Assembly (NCBI GenBank): GCA_949128115.1
Contig: CASBRS010000033.1
Coordinates: 1 to 64,000 of the forward strand
DNA from: Anaspis maculata
Lineage: Eukaryota; Arthropoda; Insecta; Coleoptera; Scraptiidae
Length of the DNA stretch: 64,000 nucleotides
Direction: 5' to 3'
The notes under the pieces are model-generated. The model was not told where the DNA came from. It saw nothing but the letters and a program-made list of their open reading frames with translations, and ran no database searches. Numbering within the stretch: the stretch's first letter is position 1; every line of letters begins with the position of its first letter. A program made the translations under genes and the position numbers. Positions 34,898 to 45,949 of this stretch are shown here, piece by piece.

Positions 34898-37815
34898 GAT
34901 ATTGCGTTTGGTACATACGTTTGATTTGAGAGAGAAACCTGAAATGAAAAAGTATCTTCAGTGGGATGCCATTGAAGGCCGAGAACTTTCAAATTTGCAT
35001 GAGGATCAAAAGTGACATCCTCTTTGGTCAGTCGAAGATCAGATGGAATTTCTTTTAACAAATTCAGTGAATTGGAGGACCACTTTGTCAACACAAACCC
35101 ACCTAATCCAAATAAACTAACCAAATCATGAAACAATGTCAGCATTTGATCAAAATTCAACGCGCTCAGGGCTAAGTCGTCAACATAAAAACTGCGAAGA
35201 ATGACAGAACTCGCGTAAGGGTAATTTTTGGACTCATCCATGGCAAGTTGTTGAATTGTTCTTATGGCGAGAAAGGGAGAAGATTTGATACCAAATGTGA
35301 CGGTGTTCAATTCGTAGACCATCAGCGGATCCTCAGGAGAAAAGCGGAACAAAACGCGCTGATATTTGCGCTGACTTGGGTTCACCCAAATTTGCAAATA
35401 CATTTTCCGAATGTCGGCAGTGACTGCGATAGGAAAAAGGCGAAAATTCAGAAGAATTTGGAGCGGATCGGATTGGAGTTTAGGTCCCGTATGAAGTAAA
35501 TCGTTTAGCGAATAAAGCGAACTTGACTTGCAACTGGCGTCAAACACAATCCTTAAAGGAGTACTTACCGAACCAGGCTTAAACACAGCCTGATGAGGAA
35601 TATAATATCCTTCAACAGGGACATCACAAGCCTGGCCAATCTGCGACATATGACCACTGTCGATGTAATTCTGCATCGCAGCATTATAATCGAGGCGCAA
35701 AGAAGGCGAGGAATTCAATCTTTTCTCTAAAGAAAAGAATCGACGTTCGGCGGAAATGAAAGAATTTCCTAACAAACAAGGATCATCTTTGAACGGCAAA
35801 TCTACACTATATTTGCCGCCCAGACCACGAGAGACCGTAGATGCGTAAATCTTTTCACAAAGGACATCATCAGGACTTAAGGGTATGGAAGAACCCATGT
35901 CCTCCAGTTCCCAAAACTTTTGAACTAACGATTCCAAGAGAGGCTCCGAAAATGAACAGAAAGTTTGCTGCAAGGGAGGAACATTTTCCAAAATGGGCGC
36001 TGCACCCATAAGAACAAAGCCCAGTGACGTCTGGACAGCGACAACACGTGATGAAGCATCAGTTACTTTCTCAGAACCAAGCAAACAAGGATATAGCTCA
36101 GCCCCAATTATAGCATCAACTTCCTGTGGTTCGTAGAATTTTTCATTAGCCAACAATAATTTTTTCACAAATTCCAGACATGACAAATCCACGGGAGCAG
36201 AAGGCAAAGAATCTGAAATTCTATCAACAACCGAAGCGCTGACGTCGAAACGAGTTTCAGGATCAAAATGGGGCGCAAAAGAAAAGTTTGCATATCCTGA
36301 AACAGAACAAGGGATGGCACCAATGCCTTTCACGGATGAAGCGTGTTTGAAAAACTTTAAACCAATTTTTCTGCAGCAGTTGGCGGTTATCAAATTCGAC
36401 TGACTGCCAGGATCCCACAAGATCCGAATAGAATGGTTGACACCGCTGGAATTCCACAATTGCACAAGAGCGGTTGATAACAAAACGGTAGTGTTGTGTG
36501 CGATTTTTGGCGCTGGAAAATCTGAACACAAACTAGAAAGTACGGAAGAAGTAGCTGGCTGCACTGGAGGAGCAGGAACCTCAGAAGTTTCACTCTCACG
36601 CTTATCTTCAAGTTTTTCAGGGAAATGCAAAAGAGTGTGATGCCTTTTTTTGCAGATGCCACAGTTGATCTTGGATTGACAATTTCTTACCTGATGCCGG
36701 CAAGATAAGCAATTGACACACCTACCATCGTCTTTGATGACCTTGAAGCGATCAGCTGGCGTAAATTTTAGAAATTTTGAACAATGGTACAAATAATGAG
36801 AACCTTTATTGCAAACAGAACAATTTTGTGGTGAGTCACTGGTACATTTTGGCGGCGGATGCGGTTCAGGTTTGTTTACAATAAAAGACTGGTGAAGCGG
36901 TTTTGATTTCGAAAGCGAAGTGGGGAGTTTTGCAACAGTTTTGCGTGGCATGCGATTGATAATTTTTGACTGTTCTTTGACGAAAGTAACAAATTCCGAA
37001 AAGGTCGGAATTGTGGACTTTCTTGCGGACATCTCAAACGCTTTCTCAGTGTCAGGATCGACCTTGGACAAAGCTAGATAAAGCATAATGAAGTCAGCTA
37101 AATCTGTCAATTTGAGATTTTTCAAAGCTTGAAAAGAAGGTACAAAAGATTCTACAAAGATTTCCAAATTGTCATCTGAGGTGAGCGCTTTGAAAGAAAA
37201 TAAGCTTTCCAGATACGTTTGCGCAAGTGCTCTGGTATCCTGGTATTTCTCGACTAGATTTTTCCAAAGGATATCGTAATTGTCACCAGTTGGAGTAATT
37301 CCTGCGCATGTCGGTAAAGCTCTACCCGATAACTTACCCAATAAATACTGAACTTTTTCAGTCGACGTGTAATCCTTGGAGTCATGAACGCTGGCTTTAA
37401 AAGTCTCGTAGAAAATCGGCCATTCTGCTAAATCACCCGAAAATCTAGGAAGTTCGAGTTTAGGCAATTTTGGCTTAGATGGCGGCGGTGGCGTGACGAG
37501 AGAGGTAGTTACTGGAGGAGGGATCTTTTTCTTTGCCACTATTTGAATATAGCAACAAAGTTCATCAAAAGCTTCGAGGGGCGCGAGATTTACCTGATAG
37601 TCCTTATCCTTCCCAAGCTCCAATAAATTTATTTGCTCAACACAATCCGCAAACAACTGTTTTGTGTCTTCAAATGACTCGAAACGAATCACGAACTGAT
37701 TGAATTTATTTTGATCTTTCACGTTTTTTGCCAAATCATATAAATTCTGAATTCGCTGGAAATAAACCTCTTTTTTAGACGTCAAAACTTTGATCTTACA
37801 TTCAGTGGGATCCAT
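34858..37815 (-). CDS. BEL/Pao gag-pol, N-terminal part (gag, protease, reverse transcriptase)
   Basis: I choose the Met at 37815 (MDPTECKIKV) because BEL/Pao polyproteins start shortly after the primer site; the frame is open 10 codons further upstream. Numbering is from that upstream Met at 37845. The gag region includes LPKLELPRFSGD (about 127-138), a common BEL/Pao gag motif. Three zinc knuckles follow: CSVCNKGSHYLYHC (342-355), CVNCLSCRHQVRNC (376-389) and CGICKKRHHTLLH. The protease is at about 473-485, LWDPGSQSNL, where the usual D-S/T-G is D-P-G. Reverse transcriptase covers about 745-950 with TADIRKMYLQI and the catalytic FYVDD (887-890). Near 34915 the frame leaves pol and ends in unrelated residues (about 15 codons, ending IPWD), while pol continues in the overlapping frame. 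Confidence 0.95.
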   Translation of the reverse strand: MDPTECKIKVLTSKKEVYFQRIQNLYDLAKNVKDQNKFNQFVIRFESFEDTKQLFADCVEQINLLELGKDKDYQVNLAPLEAFDELCCYIQIVAKKKIPPPVTTSLVTPPPPSKPKLPKLELPRFSGDLAEWPIFYETFKASVHDSKDYTSTEKVQYLLGKLSGRALPTCAGITPTGDNYDILWKNLVEKYQDTRALAQTYLESLFSFKALTSDDNLEIFVESFVPSFQALKNLKLTDLADFIMLYLALSKVDPDTEKAFEMSARKSTIPTFSEFVTFVKEQSKIINRMPRKTVAKLPTSLSKSKPLHQSFIVNKPEPHPPPKCTSDSPQNCSVCNKGSHYLYHCSKFLKFTPADRFKVIKDDGRCVNCLSCRHQVRNCQSKINCGICKKRHHTLLHFPEKLEDKRESETSEVPAPPVQPATSSVLSSLCSDFPAPKIAHNTTVLLSTALVQLWNSSGVNHSIRILWDPGSQSNLITANCCRKIGLKFFKHASSVKGIGAIPCSVSGYANFSFAPHFDPETRFDVSASVVDRISDSLPSAPVDLSCLEFVKKLLLANEKFYEPQEVDAIIGAELYPCLLGSEKVTDASSRVVAVQTSLGFVLMGAAPILENVPPLQQTFCSFSEPLLESLVQKFWELEDMGSSIPLSPDDVLCEKIYASTVSRGLGGKYSVDLPFKDDPCLLGNSFISAERRFFSLEKRLNSSPSLRLDYNAAMQNYIDSGHMSQIGQACDVPVEGYYIPHQAVFKPGSVSTPLRIVFDASCKSSSLYSLNDLLHTGPKLQSDPLQILLNFRLFPIAVTADIRKMYLQIWVNPSQRKYQRVLFRFSPEDPLMVYELNTVTFGIKSSPFLAIRTIQQLAMDESKNYPYASSVILRSFYVDDLALSALNFDQMLTLFHDLVSLFGLGGFVLTKWSSNSLNLLKEIPSDLRLTKEDVTFDPHANLKVLGLQWHPTEDTFSFQVSLSNQTYVPNAISCPPSLVFLIPWD

Positions 37816-37898
37816 GACAAGAAATATGAAGGTCAAGACTGCCAATAAAAACGCGATAAGACAAAATTCAAATTTACCGAAAACTGACTGAGTTCAAA

Positions 37899-37916
37899 TC
37901 CTGGCCGAAGTGACCA
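37899..37916 (-). promoter_or_regulatory. Candidate primer binding site of the BEL/Pao element
   Basis: Seven bases inside the 5' LTR, the minus strand reads TGGTCACTTCGGCCAGGA. It starts with TGG, the complement of a tRNA CCA end. The plus strand here (gagttcaaatcctggccg, then tgacca) looks like a tRNA T-arm and acceptor end. The tRNA species is not identified. Confidence 0.55.
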
Positions 37917-37923
37917 AAAAATA

Positions 37924-38324
37924 TGTTGAATATTCGCGAAAAATTAAGTGGACTGTATAATAAAAATGAAAATGAACTTACCAATGCAGTCAGTCGGATG
38001 ATATGATGCAAAAAAAAACAAACAAACTCACTGGGCAACACAAAGGGTGGTAAAAGGAAGGAAGGAAAAACAGGAAATGAGTTTAACTTAAAAAGATCTT
38101 CAAAATGTTCAAAAACAAAACTAAAATTTACTTGTAAAACTATAAAACTTCTAATCGAAATTGATTAAGCGGCGGCGTTTTAATTTACGTGTGTAAGTAC
38201 CAAAATTCGAACAACGATAACACGGAGCAAAAAAGGCGCTCTCGCATTAAAACTGAAGAGACGTATTTCTGGTTGCAGAATTAAATAAATAAAGTAATAC
38301 AAGTGGTTAGGGATGGCCCCAACA
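37924..38324 (-). repeat. 5' LTR of the BEL/Pao element
   Basis: 401 bp, the near-identical partner of 32160-32559. Promoter and polyadenylation signals of the element should lie here. Confidence 0.95.
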
Positions 38325-38329
38325 GTTGC

Positions 38330-39049
38330 TTTCTGTCGAGTTTGGTTTAAATCTATCGTATAGATTTTGAATAATTAAATGGTGAAGTTTCAGACTTTGG
38401 CATTTTTTATAATTTGACAGATAACAGATATGGAAATATTTTTAACTGTTCTGAATACAGTTTTTCAAGGGCTTTCAAATGACATATTGCAAGTCAAGTT
38501 CCGTGAGATGTAGCTTCTGTCATTTTCTGATAGTGACACTTCTGTTCGACAGATGACAGCCAAAAACTAATCCGGTCATTCCAAGGTGAAACCACGTCTG
38601 CATACCTAATTTCAAGTCGATCGGATCAACGTTTCGGCAGTTATCGTGGAAGATCACAGACATACAGATATACGGACAAACATTATTCTGGAAATTGTCT
38701 CAATCGTCTTGAAAAACCTCAAAATGGATATATCCGGCGTAATCCCAAAACTTTTTTTCTGCACGATTACAATACTTTCCCTCCGAGTTCGTGGGGGGCC
38801 GGGAAAGTAAAATACAGAATATGTAAATTGTAGGTAAAACTTCCAAAACATGAGAAATCAATAAAATTGTATAGTCGGTATCCCAGCGCCATCAGCGAAT
38901 TCTCTCGCTGATCGCCATTTTTTACGGCTTCTCCTCAGGCTCAGGCACATGCTGCTTGCTTGTAAAACGGAACATGAGATCTTTGTTCTCAAAACCAATT
39001 CACCGTCGTACTGTATGGTGTATGCCATTTTTCAACCAAACGCTCGGCA
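38330..39049. other. Intergenic, no gene recognised
   Basis: Right flank of the BEL/Pao insertion, continuous in the uninserted state with 32154 and leftward. No repeat or coding signal seen. Confidence 0.45.
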
Positions 39050-39056
39050 AGTCTTC

Positions 39057-40584
39057 TCACGAAGAACTGGAAACTTCACCCAGAAAACCGTCGGTGGAGG
39101 TTACCAGCGGGGAGACGGTAGCGTGACGCTTCTGAGAAGCTGGAAGATATTTTTTCTTCTTTTCAGATTCAGCTTGCTCCAACACTGACTCAGGGGATAG
39201 GGAGCCATAAGAAGGGGCGTCAGTGTCTGTGACACGGATATCAAACAACGCCCCCACTTGTGGCTCCCATATCCCCCGGCATCCAAGATCAACTCCCAGA
39301 GCAGGTTCATCCTTATGATCATCTTCGATTAATGGCTTACGAACACAATTGCCCCAAGCCGTATCAATGAGGTCACCGACTGCATCCCGTATGTCATTAT
39401 GCCTTCTTATTATAAGTCCTCCTATTAGGCAGCTCAACGCATGTTCAGTGGAAAAAGCTTGACCACAACCGTCGCATGTTGTGGGGATGTTACTGGGGAC
39501 TCTGCCTTATTGTATAGCTAGGCCATCACGAAATTCCAGGGGTGACAAATCAAAACTGAGAGCTTTGACAGGTACACATGACAACCAGGCACCAGTTTTA
39601 TAATTCTTGCCAGTGACTCTCTGGATGGTTCGACGGCGATTAGATGGAAGTTTTCATAGAGTTTCGGATGAAATCGACTGAGCCCTGGCGTTTTTCATAT
39701 CTTGTTTCAGCTTGCGAGAAGTTCCTAAATTTGCTTCATGGGCATCTAGGTCGATAGCACATTTTTTAGATGAGCAATCAATAATGACATTGCTCCCTCT
39801 CAGTGCTGCTTCATGCTTAATGGTAGCATCCATTACTGGATCTGTCATTCCGATGCTTCCATCTCTTATAGGAAGGTGAAGAATGTCACATTCTTCGTCG
39901 CTCAGTTCGCTTCCAAACAGTGACGGAAAAAGGACAGTTCGTATTATTGATCGCAAAGGTTCGGAAGTCTCATCTTCATCATGTACTACCCGTTGTAAGA
40001 AGGCCCACTCGGCCTGGAGTGATTTGGTGGCAACAGCGTAGGCGGATTGAGGATAAGTGTCGGCAACTTTGGATAGGTTCTGTACACTATTCGTCCAGTG
40101 ATGTATACGGGTTTTCAAGAATTCCTTTTTTCCAGAATATGCACCAATATAACCTCCAAGTATCTTTTTTCCATCAACAATTTAGATTTTGGTTCCTTTG
40201 AATTTTTCTTGAGCCAATTGGAAGTCGTCTGGATGTACGATCAGATGTGTTTTCCAGATTGTGGGAAATAGCCATAAGAAGCTCCAATCGACTCTAGGGT
40301 ATCCCACCATGTTTTATATCAAGAAGATGACCTTGGCAGGAAGAGTCATCCGCATACCAAACCTGATCCACTGTTGACCGTTCTTTAAGGATTTTGATCA
40401 ACGGAAGTGTTGCAAGACCATAGAACACCCCTCTGGCTTTGTATAAACCAAAAATATTCCTTATTTCATGGTCATGAAGTCGTCGTAAACTTGGAACAAA
40501 TATGTTGAGCCGTTTCTGACATATCTTCAGAAGACTGAAGTTGTTACGGAAAAAAACTAGTTTTAATAAGCATTCATTTTCCAA
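39057..40584 (-). pseudogene. Non-LTR retrotransposon pol remnant with restriction-like-endonuclease tail
   Basis: Minus strand, three frames in order. First (40584-40294): GLATLPLIKILKE, then the polymerase box VWYADDSS at 40356-40345, with the following palm residues running to about 40200. Second (40118-39654): SLQAEWAFLQRVV...LFPSLFG...LSDEECDILHLPIRDGSIGM. Third, reached through a frame change: GAWLSCVP...LSPLEFRDGLAIQ, a stop, CDGCGQAFSTEHALSC, GGLIIRRHNDIRDAVGDL, then GVDLGCRGIWEPQVGALFDIRVTDTDAPSY, SVLEQAESEKKKKYLPASQKR and VTSTDGFLG. The zinc-binding CxxC...HxxxC block followed by RHN..RD...D...FDIRV.D is the arrangement of endonucleases at the C-terminus of R2/NeSL-type elements. 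Such tails are widespread in invertebrate genomes. The upstream polymerase fingers are missing, apparently lost at the fold-back near 40470-40900. Confidence 0.78.
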
Positions 40585-40899
40585 CAGGCATCACACCATA
40601 CAAGTATAATACGAACCAACAACAGGAAAAAACAGTTTTCCGTATATCAGTAACTCTTCAGATATTGAATCGAGACTTGGTGTTTTGAATCGAAACAATG
40701 ATAAATCACATTTAAAATGAAATAATAGTGAAAAACACTCTCTAGGCCAACTACTTTAAGAAAAAACACAGTCAACTTTTTTTCTGATGAGTAAACGAAA
40801 AAATTATTTTTTTTCGGTAACAACTTCAGTCTTTTGGAGATATTCCAAGAACGGCTCAAGATATCTGATTCAAGTTTACGACGACTTCATGACCATAAA
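40467..40899. repeat. Inverted duplication of part of the non-LTR pol
   Basis: The 26-bp sequence from atggtcatgaagtcgtcgta (40467-40492) recurs exactly inverted at 40874-40899. The similarity continues inward for roughly 100 bp per arm with scattered mismatches (tgagccgttc..., gactgaagttgtta...), to about 40570 and 40790. The spacer of about 220 bp has no coding signal. This looks like a fold-back rearrangement at the broken 5' end of the remnant. Confidence 0.85.
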
Positions 40900-42854
40900 A
40901 TTGAAATTATTAATGGCGATTTACATGTCTTCACCTATTTTGGTTCTTAAGGAACAAATGTTCAAATTTTTATTTTTATTTTACCCTGTATATGCCGCTG
41001 GCATAGTTCGTATTGATGGCTTCAAGTTTCAATCAAGAAATAGTGGAGCAACCAACACCTCTACGAGGTGGCACTCCGCCATCATAAGACTCAAGGTCCA
41101 TTCAGTCTTCAGCATCGAGCATCTGGATTATTTTCATTTTCTTGTGTTTTGACAAAGAAGGAGTGGACTGACGATGGAATGTGTAAGGACCTTTCTTATA
41201 GACAATAAAATTTCCAACAATTTCTTCTCAAGCACGTTCTTCCCAAGTGCCATTGTTCACGAGATATACGCGAAAAACTGATCCTCAAGTTCTTCTCGGG
41301 GCCACAACGGCCGAAGCTCACACCGGATTCTTGAAAACTTCCATTATGTTAAACTACATGCTTAACTGAGCTTATATACAAAAATCCGGCTGGCTTTCAT
41401 TTTTGCTCGCTATTTGCGATTTTAACAGCTAAAATCCCTGGACTAACGGATAGAACCGTTTTATTTTCCCCAAAGAAGTCTATTTGAAAATTTTACATTT
41501 AGACTCTTTCAACATTTGACTCTCGTTGCGTGTTTATTCAGCTGACCATTAAGTCAACCATTCGTAGAAATTTCGTTCAGAACATGTGAGACCAAAAAAG
41601 TAAAATATTCGATATTTGACATGCGCACCTCCACCATTTACGTCATCTATCATCTGAAATTTTAAAACTTCGGCCAGGCACCAACACGGTTATTGTAGCC
41701 TATGCACACAGCTTACGATCACCACCAAGTGTGTAGAAATTACTTCAGAAATAAGGATTCGCGGGAGGTTTTTAAACTGCTGATTTATTGTGAATTTGGA
41801 AAAAATTACAAATGGACCTTCTTTCAATTCACTATATTTTCACAGTGAAATGTGCGAATCAAGTAAATCTAGTCCCAAATTGCAAAAGAAAGCTGAATCT
41901 TTCAGAATCCACCATCAGTGTCGTTCTTTAGGAAGTTTAGAAATAAAAAAAAAATTCTCGAAATACGACACATGTTTATTTGAGTTCGCCGCCGCCATCT
42001 TGATTTTTGATAATTTGGCTATATTGACAATTGATTTGAGTAGACGATTCAGTTAGCGAGCTTTTGACATAAAGTTTGTGAAAATCGGCCAAAAAACTAA
42101 AAAGTTGAAAAAAATTTATAAAACTCGTTCTATTTTTTTTCACCCGGTAAGTACTTAACATCTGATAGCACCATTCGATCCAGAATTGTTTTTTGGGTAG
42201 ATCAGTACTTTTATTTAAAGAAAATCGCAAAAACTCCAAGAAATATCAGCGAACTGAAGAATTGACCAGCCGCCAACTTTGATGCGATATTGCTGGAACA
42301 TGTACCAGAAATCGCGAAAGCACCCGAGTGCCTATTTGTCCTGGGATGATCCTCTAACGATTCCAAAAAAAATTTTTGATTACCTACATCGTTTTTCTCA
42401 CAGAAGTACTGCTAGGGCCTGGATTAATGCGATAGGCTCCACGAAATATCAATTTTAGGTGCAGACATGCTGTAAATAAAAGTTGGAGAAAAGATTGAGC
42501 TAATTTTTGGAGGGAAAAATTTTCGAAATCGGATCAACAGTTGCCGAGTTTTCCTCTCTGGAAAAACTGCAAATTTCCCAACTTCTTATTCCGTGGACCG
42601 ATTTCAACCATTCTTCCCTAAACAAGAGGTAACTGGTTCTTGAACATTTTCCAACAATTTTTCAAATTTCCCGGAAGTTTTCCGGCTGAAAATAGTTTTC
42701 TCCAAATTGTTTTCAATATTTTTTTGTAATTCCAACTTCCCACCCAAAGAGACGTTTCGAACAAAAATTCCCATAGGTTCCTGGATACTAGTCGGGGAAG
42801 TTTTGGGGTAACACAACCGATTTTTTATACTTATACCAATCAAACTACGAGGAA
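40900..42854. other. Intergenic, no gene recognised
   Basis: AT-rich. Open frames such as 41790-42056 (plus) and 42604-42900 (minus) show no domain. No terminal repeats spotted. Confidence 0.4.
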
Positions 42855-42994
42855 GAGGTGCGCTTTTAGGGGCTATCGATTTTTTATTTAAGTGTTCCAA
42901 ATTACATATTACAATGAGATATTATGGCCGCTCGATTGTAATATGTATTTTTGAAAACTCAAATATGAACGGATAGCCCCTAAAAGCGCACCTC
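42855..42994. mobile_element. 140-bp hairpin MITE
   Basis: Perfect inverted ends of 23 bp starting gaggtgcgcttttaggggct (42855-42877 and 42972-42994), with a second inner inverted pair (attacatattacaat / attgtaatatgta). A related sequence, ttaggggccatcgattt, forms part of the hairpin centre at 49099-49350. Confidence 0.75.
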
Positions 42995-43171
42995 TCAATG
43001 CGCTTTTAGCTGAAAAGCGGAATATGAATCATGAATGAATATTGAATAACGGCCCTCCTGAAACTCTTGCATTTTGTGCGTTACCTTAGGTATACTCTGT
43101 TGACGTCTGTTATTCCCAATTTTACCAAAAAATAAACAAACTAATAAACATTTATAATTTCTATGAACATA

Positions 43172-45415
43172 CAGGGTGATTCATGACTAATGCAACATGG
43201 TTGAATGCCAGGTAGAGGACATTGAGGCAAGTTTAAATCTGTGTCAAAATTTTTTTGTTTGTCAGCGGTTACGAAGATACAGGGTGTTTCCCATGTTTGG
43301 GCTCAAATTTCAAAGTGCGATATCTTAGCAACGGTCCGATGAAATCCGACAAAATTTAGAAGAAACACTCCTCTACTGAGGCTTTTCAAGATGACCTACC
43401 TCCAGATTAAAAATCCAGGACCGTACTTGAGAAAAGTTGTTTGCATTTTTTGACAGAAAATCACATTTTCCGATCGCCGTTCGGAAAAAACAGCATTGGA
43501 CTCGGAAAGTACAGAGAAAATGCTATAAAATGAGCTTTTGGAATCTCACGGCACACTTCGCCCAGTTTCACAACAACAGATCAAAGTAAGAACTTGTACA
43601 CATTTTACCCTACCTTTTTTCCTAATGTTCGTCAAAATTCATCCGAAATTGTTTCTAAAGCTCCCCTGCTGTAAATGTACGGAAAAGAGCCCATTGCCAG
43701 AATTGAATATCCAGAATCCAGGACCGTACTTAGAAAAACTTGTTTTTTTTTACATAAAAGCAAGCATATTATCCGATTGCCTTTGGGAAAAATAACATCG
43801 GATTCGGAAAGTATAGAAAAAATGCTATGAAATGGACTTCCTAAATCGCATGGCACACTTCGACTAGTCTTACAAAAACAGATGAAAAGTAGAACTTGTA
43901 CTAAATTTTACAATTTTGCTGTATACTAATGTGCGTCAAAATTAATTCGAAATAATTTCCAAAGCTCTCCTGAGTTTCTGAGATGGCCTACTGCCGGAAT
44001 TCAAAATTCAGGATCTAGAACCGTATTTGAAGGAACTGGTTTGTTCTTTTTGACATAAAGCATATGTTCCCATAACTTTCGGGAAAAATGACATCCGATT
44101 CAGAAAATATCTACAGGAAAAATGCCAGTAAAAAGAACTTCTCAAATCGCACAGCATACTTTGACCTGTTTCACAATGATAATACGCTTCAGAATAAAAG
44201 GCCTCGAAAGGGAAGTTCCGATGAAGAATCCGATGTAATTTTTCCCGAAAGTGATCGGAAAATATGCTATTATGTAAAAAAAAACAAATTTTTTCAACTA
44301 CGATTCTGAATCCTGGATTTTCAGTTCTGGCGATAGGCCATCTCGTAAATTTTGAGCAGGGGAGCTTTAGAGATGATTAAGAATTACTTTTGACGAACAT
44401 TAGGAAAGAAAGATAGGCAAAATTGTAAAATGTAGTACAAGTTCTTCCTTTCATAATATGTTCTTGTAAAACTGGTCTAAGTGTGCATTTTTTCTGCACT
44501 TTCCGAATCCGATGTCATTTTTACTTTTACCAAAAATAATCGGAAAATATGCTTTTACGTCAAAAAAAAACAAACAAGGTTTTCAAGTACGGTCCTGGAT
44601 TCTGGATATCGTCGCCGAAAATGCAAGACCTCGTATATGCATTCCACCAAATTTTACAGGAGAGTCAAAAAACTGATGATAACATTAATACCTAATAATG
44701 ATAATAATCCCAATAATCGTTTATTGTGAACTCATCGAAAGTTATACACTTGTCAAGTGAAAAAGGAACACGAGGTACGAGGTTGGAACAAAAACATACT
44801 ATCAGTTTTTTGACTCTCCTGTAAAATTTAGTAAAATGCAGATACGAGGTCTTACATTTTCGGCGACGGATATTAAATTCTGGCAATTGACTATTCCGTA
44901 CATTTGCAACAGAGGAGCTTTTGAAAAAATTTCGGATGAATTTTGACGAACATTAGGGAAAAAAGGTACGGCAAAATTGTAAAATGTGTGCAAGTTCTTA
45001 CTTTGATCTGTTTTTGTGAAACTGGTCGAAGTGTGCCGTGCGATTTAAAAAACTCATTTTATAGAATTTTTTCTGTAATCTCTGAATCCGATGCTGTTTT
45101 TTCCGAAGATCGATCGGAAAATGTGGTTATCTGTCAAAAATATGCAAACAATTTTTTTCCAGTACGGTCCTGGATTTTCAATCTTGAGGTAGACCGATTT
45201 GGGAAGCCTCAGTGGAGGACTGTTTCTTATAAATTTTGTCGGATTTCGTCAAACCGTTGCAAAGATATCGCTCTTCGAAATTTGAGCCCAAACAAAGAAA
45301 ACACCCTGTATCTTCGTAACCGTTGACCACAAATTTTTTTTGACACAGACTTAGACTAACCTTGATGTCCTCTACCTGGCATTCAACAATGTCGCATTAG
45401 TCATGAATCACCCTG
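43172..45415. mobile_element. Foldback element with TA target and internal repeats
   Basis: 2244 bp from CAGGGTGATTCATGA to TCATGAATCACCCTG, flanked by TA at 43170-43171 and 45416-45417. The arms pair for at least 250 bp, including a second internal cagggtgtttc / gaaaacaccctg pair. The interior holds about three direct copies of a ~300-bp module (landmarks cacacttcg, agaacttgta, cggattcggaaagta) on the plus strand up to ~44200, then inverted copies from ~44270 to 45110. No transposase frame. It has the same modular design as the element at 1701-4501 but unrelated sequence. Confidence 0.82.
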
Positions 45416-45482
45416 TATATACAGACTCGTACATAGGTATTTCAAAATGCAAAGCATAAGTAGGTAAGTTTGTAGTGCAAAG

Positions 45483-45690
45483 CCGGTTACAATTACAAAT
45501 AACCGGTCACAATTGGAGTTTTTAAGCGGTCAAAATTGTCCGCATTTGACCGGTTGAGAGCCAGTCAAATCGGTTAACTGGTTATTCCGATTAACTGGTT
45601 AAACCGGTGACGGGTCAATACGATTAACCGGTTAAACCGGTTAACCCGTCAAACGGTCAAACCGGTTAACACTTTCTTGACCGGTTAACC
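45483..45690. repeat. Degenerate minisatellite of AACCGGTTAAC-type units
   Basis: About 200 bp rich in overlapping self-complementary variants of aaccggttaac and ccggtcaa, with irregular spacing (roughly 9-17 bp). It could form multiple alternative hairpins. Confidence 0.85.
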
Positions 45691-45949
45691 AGTCAATTAA
45701 TTTTTTTCTGACATCACCACCGAACTACACTTGATTACCACTGGTAATCACAGATTAAAGCAAGCTACGTGTTTTCTTTTGCGGGAAATAGTATTTTAGC
45801 GGCTCAGATGACGTTCTGGTCATGCCCTGGAGTATATACCAACAGCTTTGAACTAACAATATAGCTCTAATGTGACAAAAACGAGGATACTATTTTCGGA
45901 CTTAACAGCGCCGCAAAAAAAGCTCGAATGGGATTTTCGGGGATATTAA

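Larger units (their letters stand above)
32160..38324 (-). mobile_element. BEL/Pao LTR retrotransposon, nearly complete
   Basis: 6165 bp on the minus strand: 5' LTR 37924-38324, gag-pol 37815-32639, 3' LTR 32160-32559. The 5-bp target duplication GTTGC lies at 32155-32159 and 38325-38329. The LTRs begin TGTTGGGG and end TTCAACA. Domain order is gag, zinc knuckles, aspartic protease, reverse transcriptase, RNase H, integrase, which is the BEL/Pao arrangement without env. The LTRs differ at only about four places in 400 bp, so the insertion is young. The sole obvious lesion is one frame break inside pol. Confidence 0.97.

Noticed and set aside
32805..36640. Plus-strand open frames within the BEL/Pao element
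   Set aside because: They are antisense shadows of the minus-strand polyprotein.
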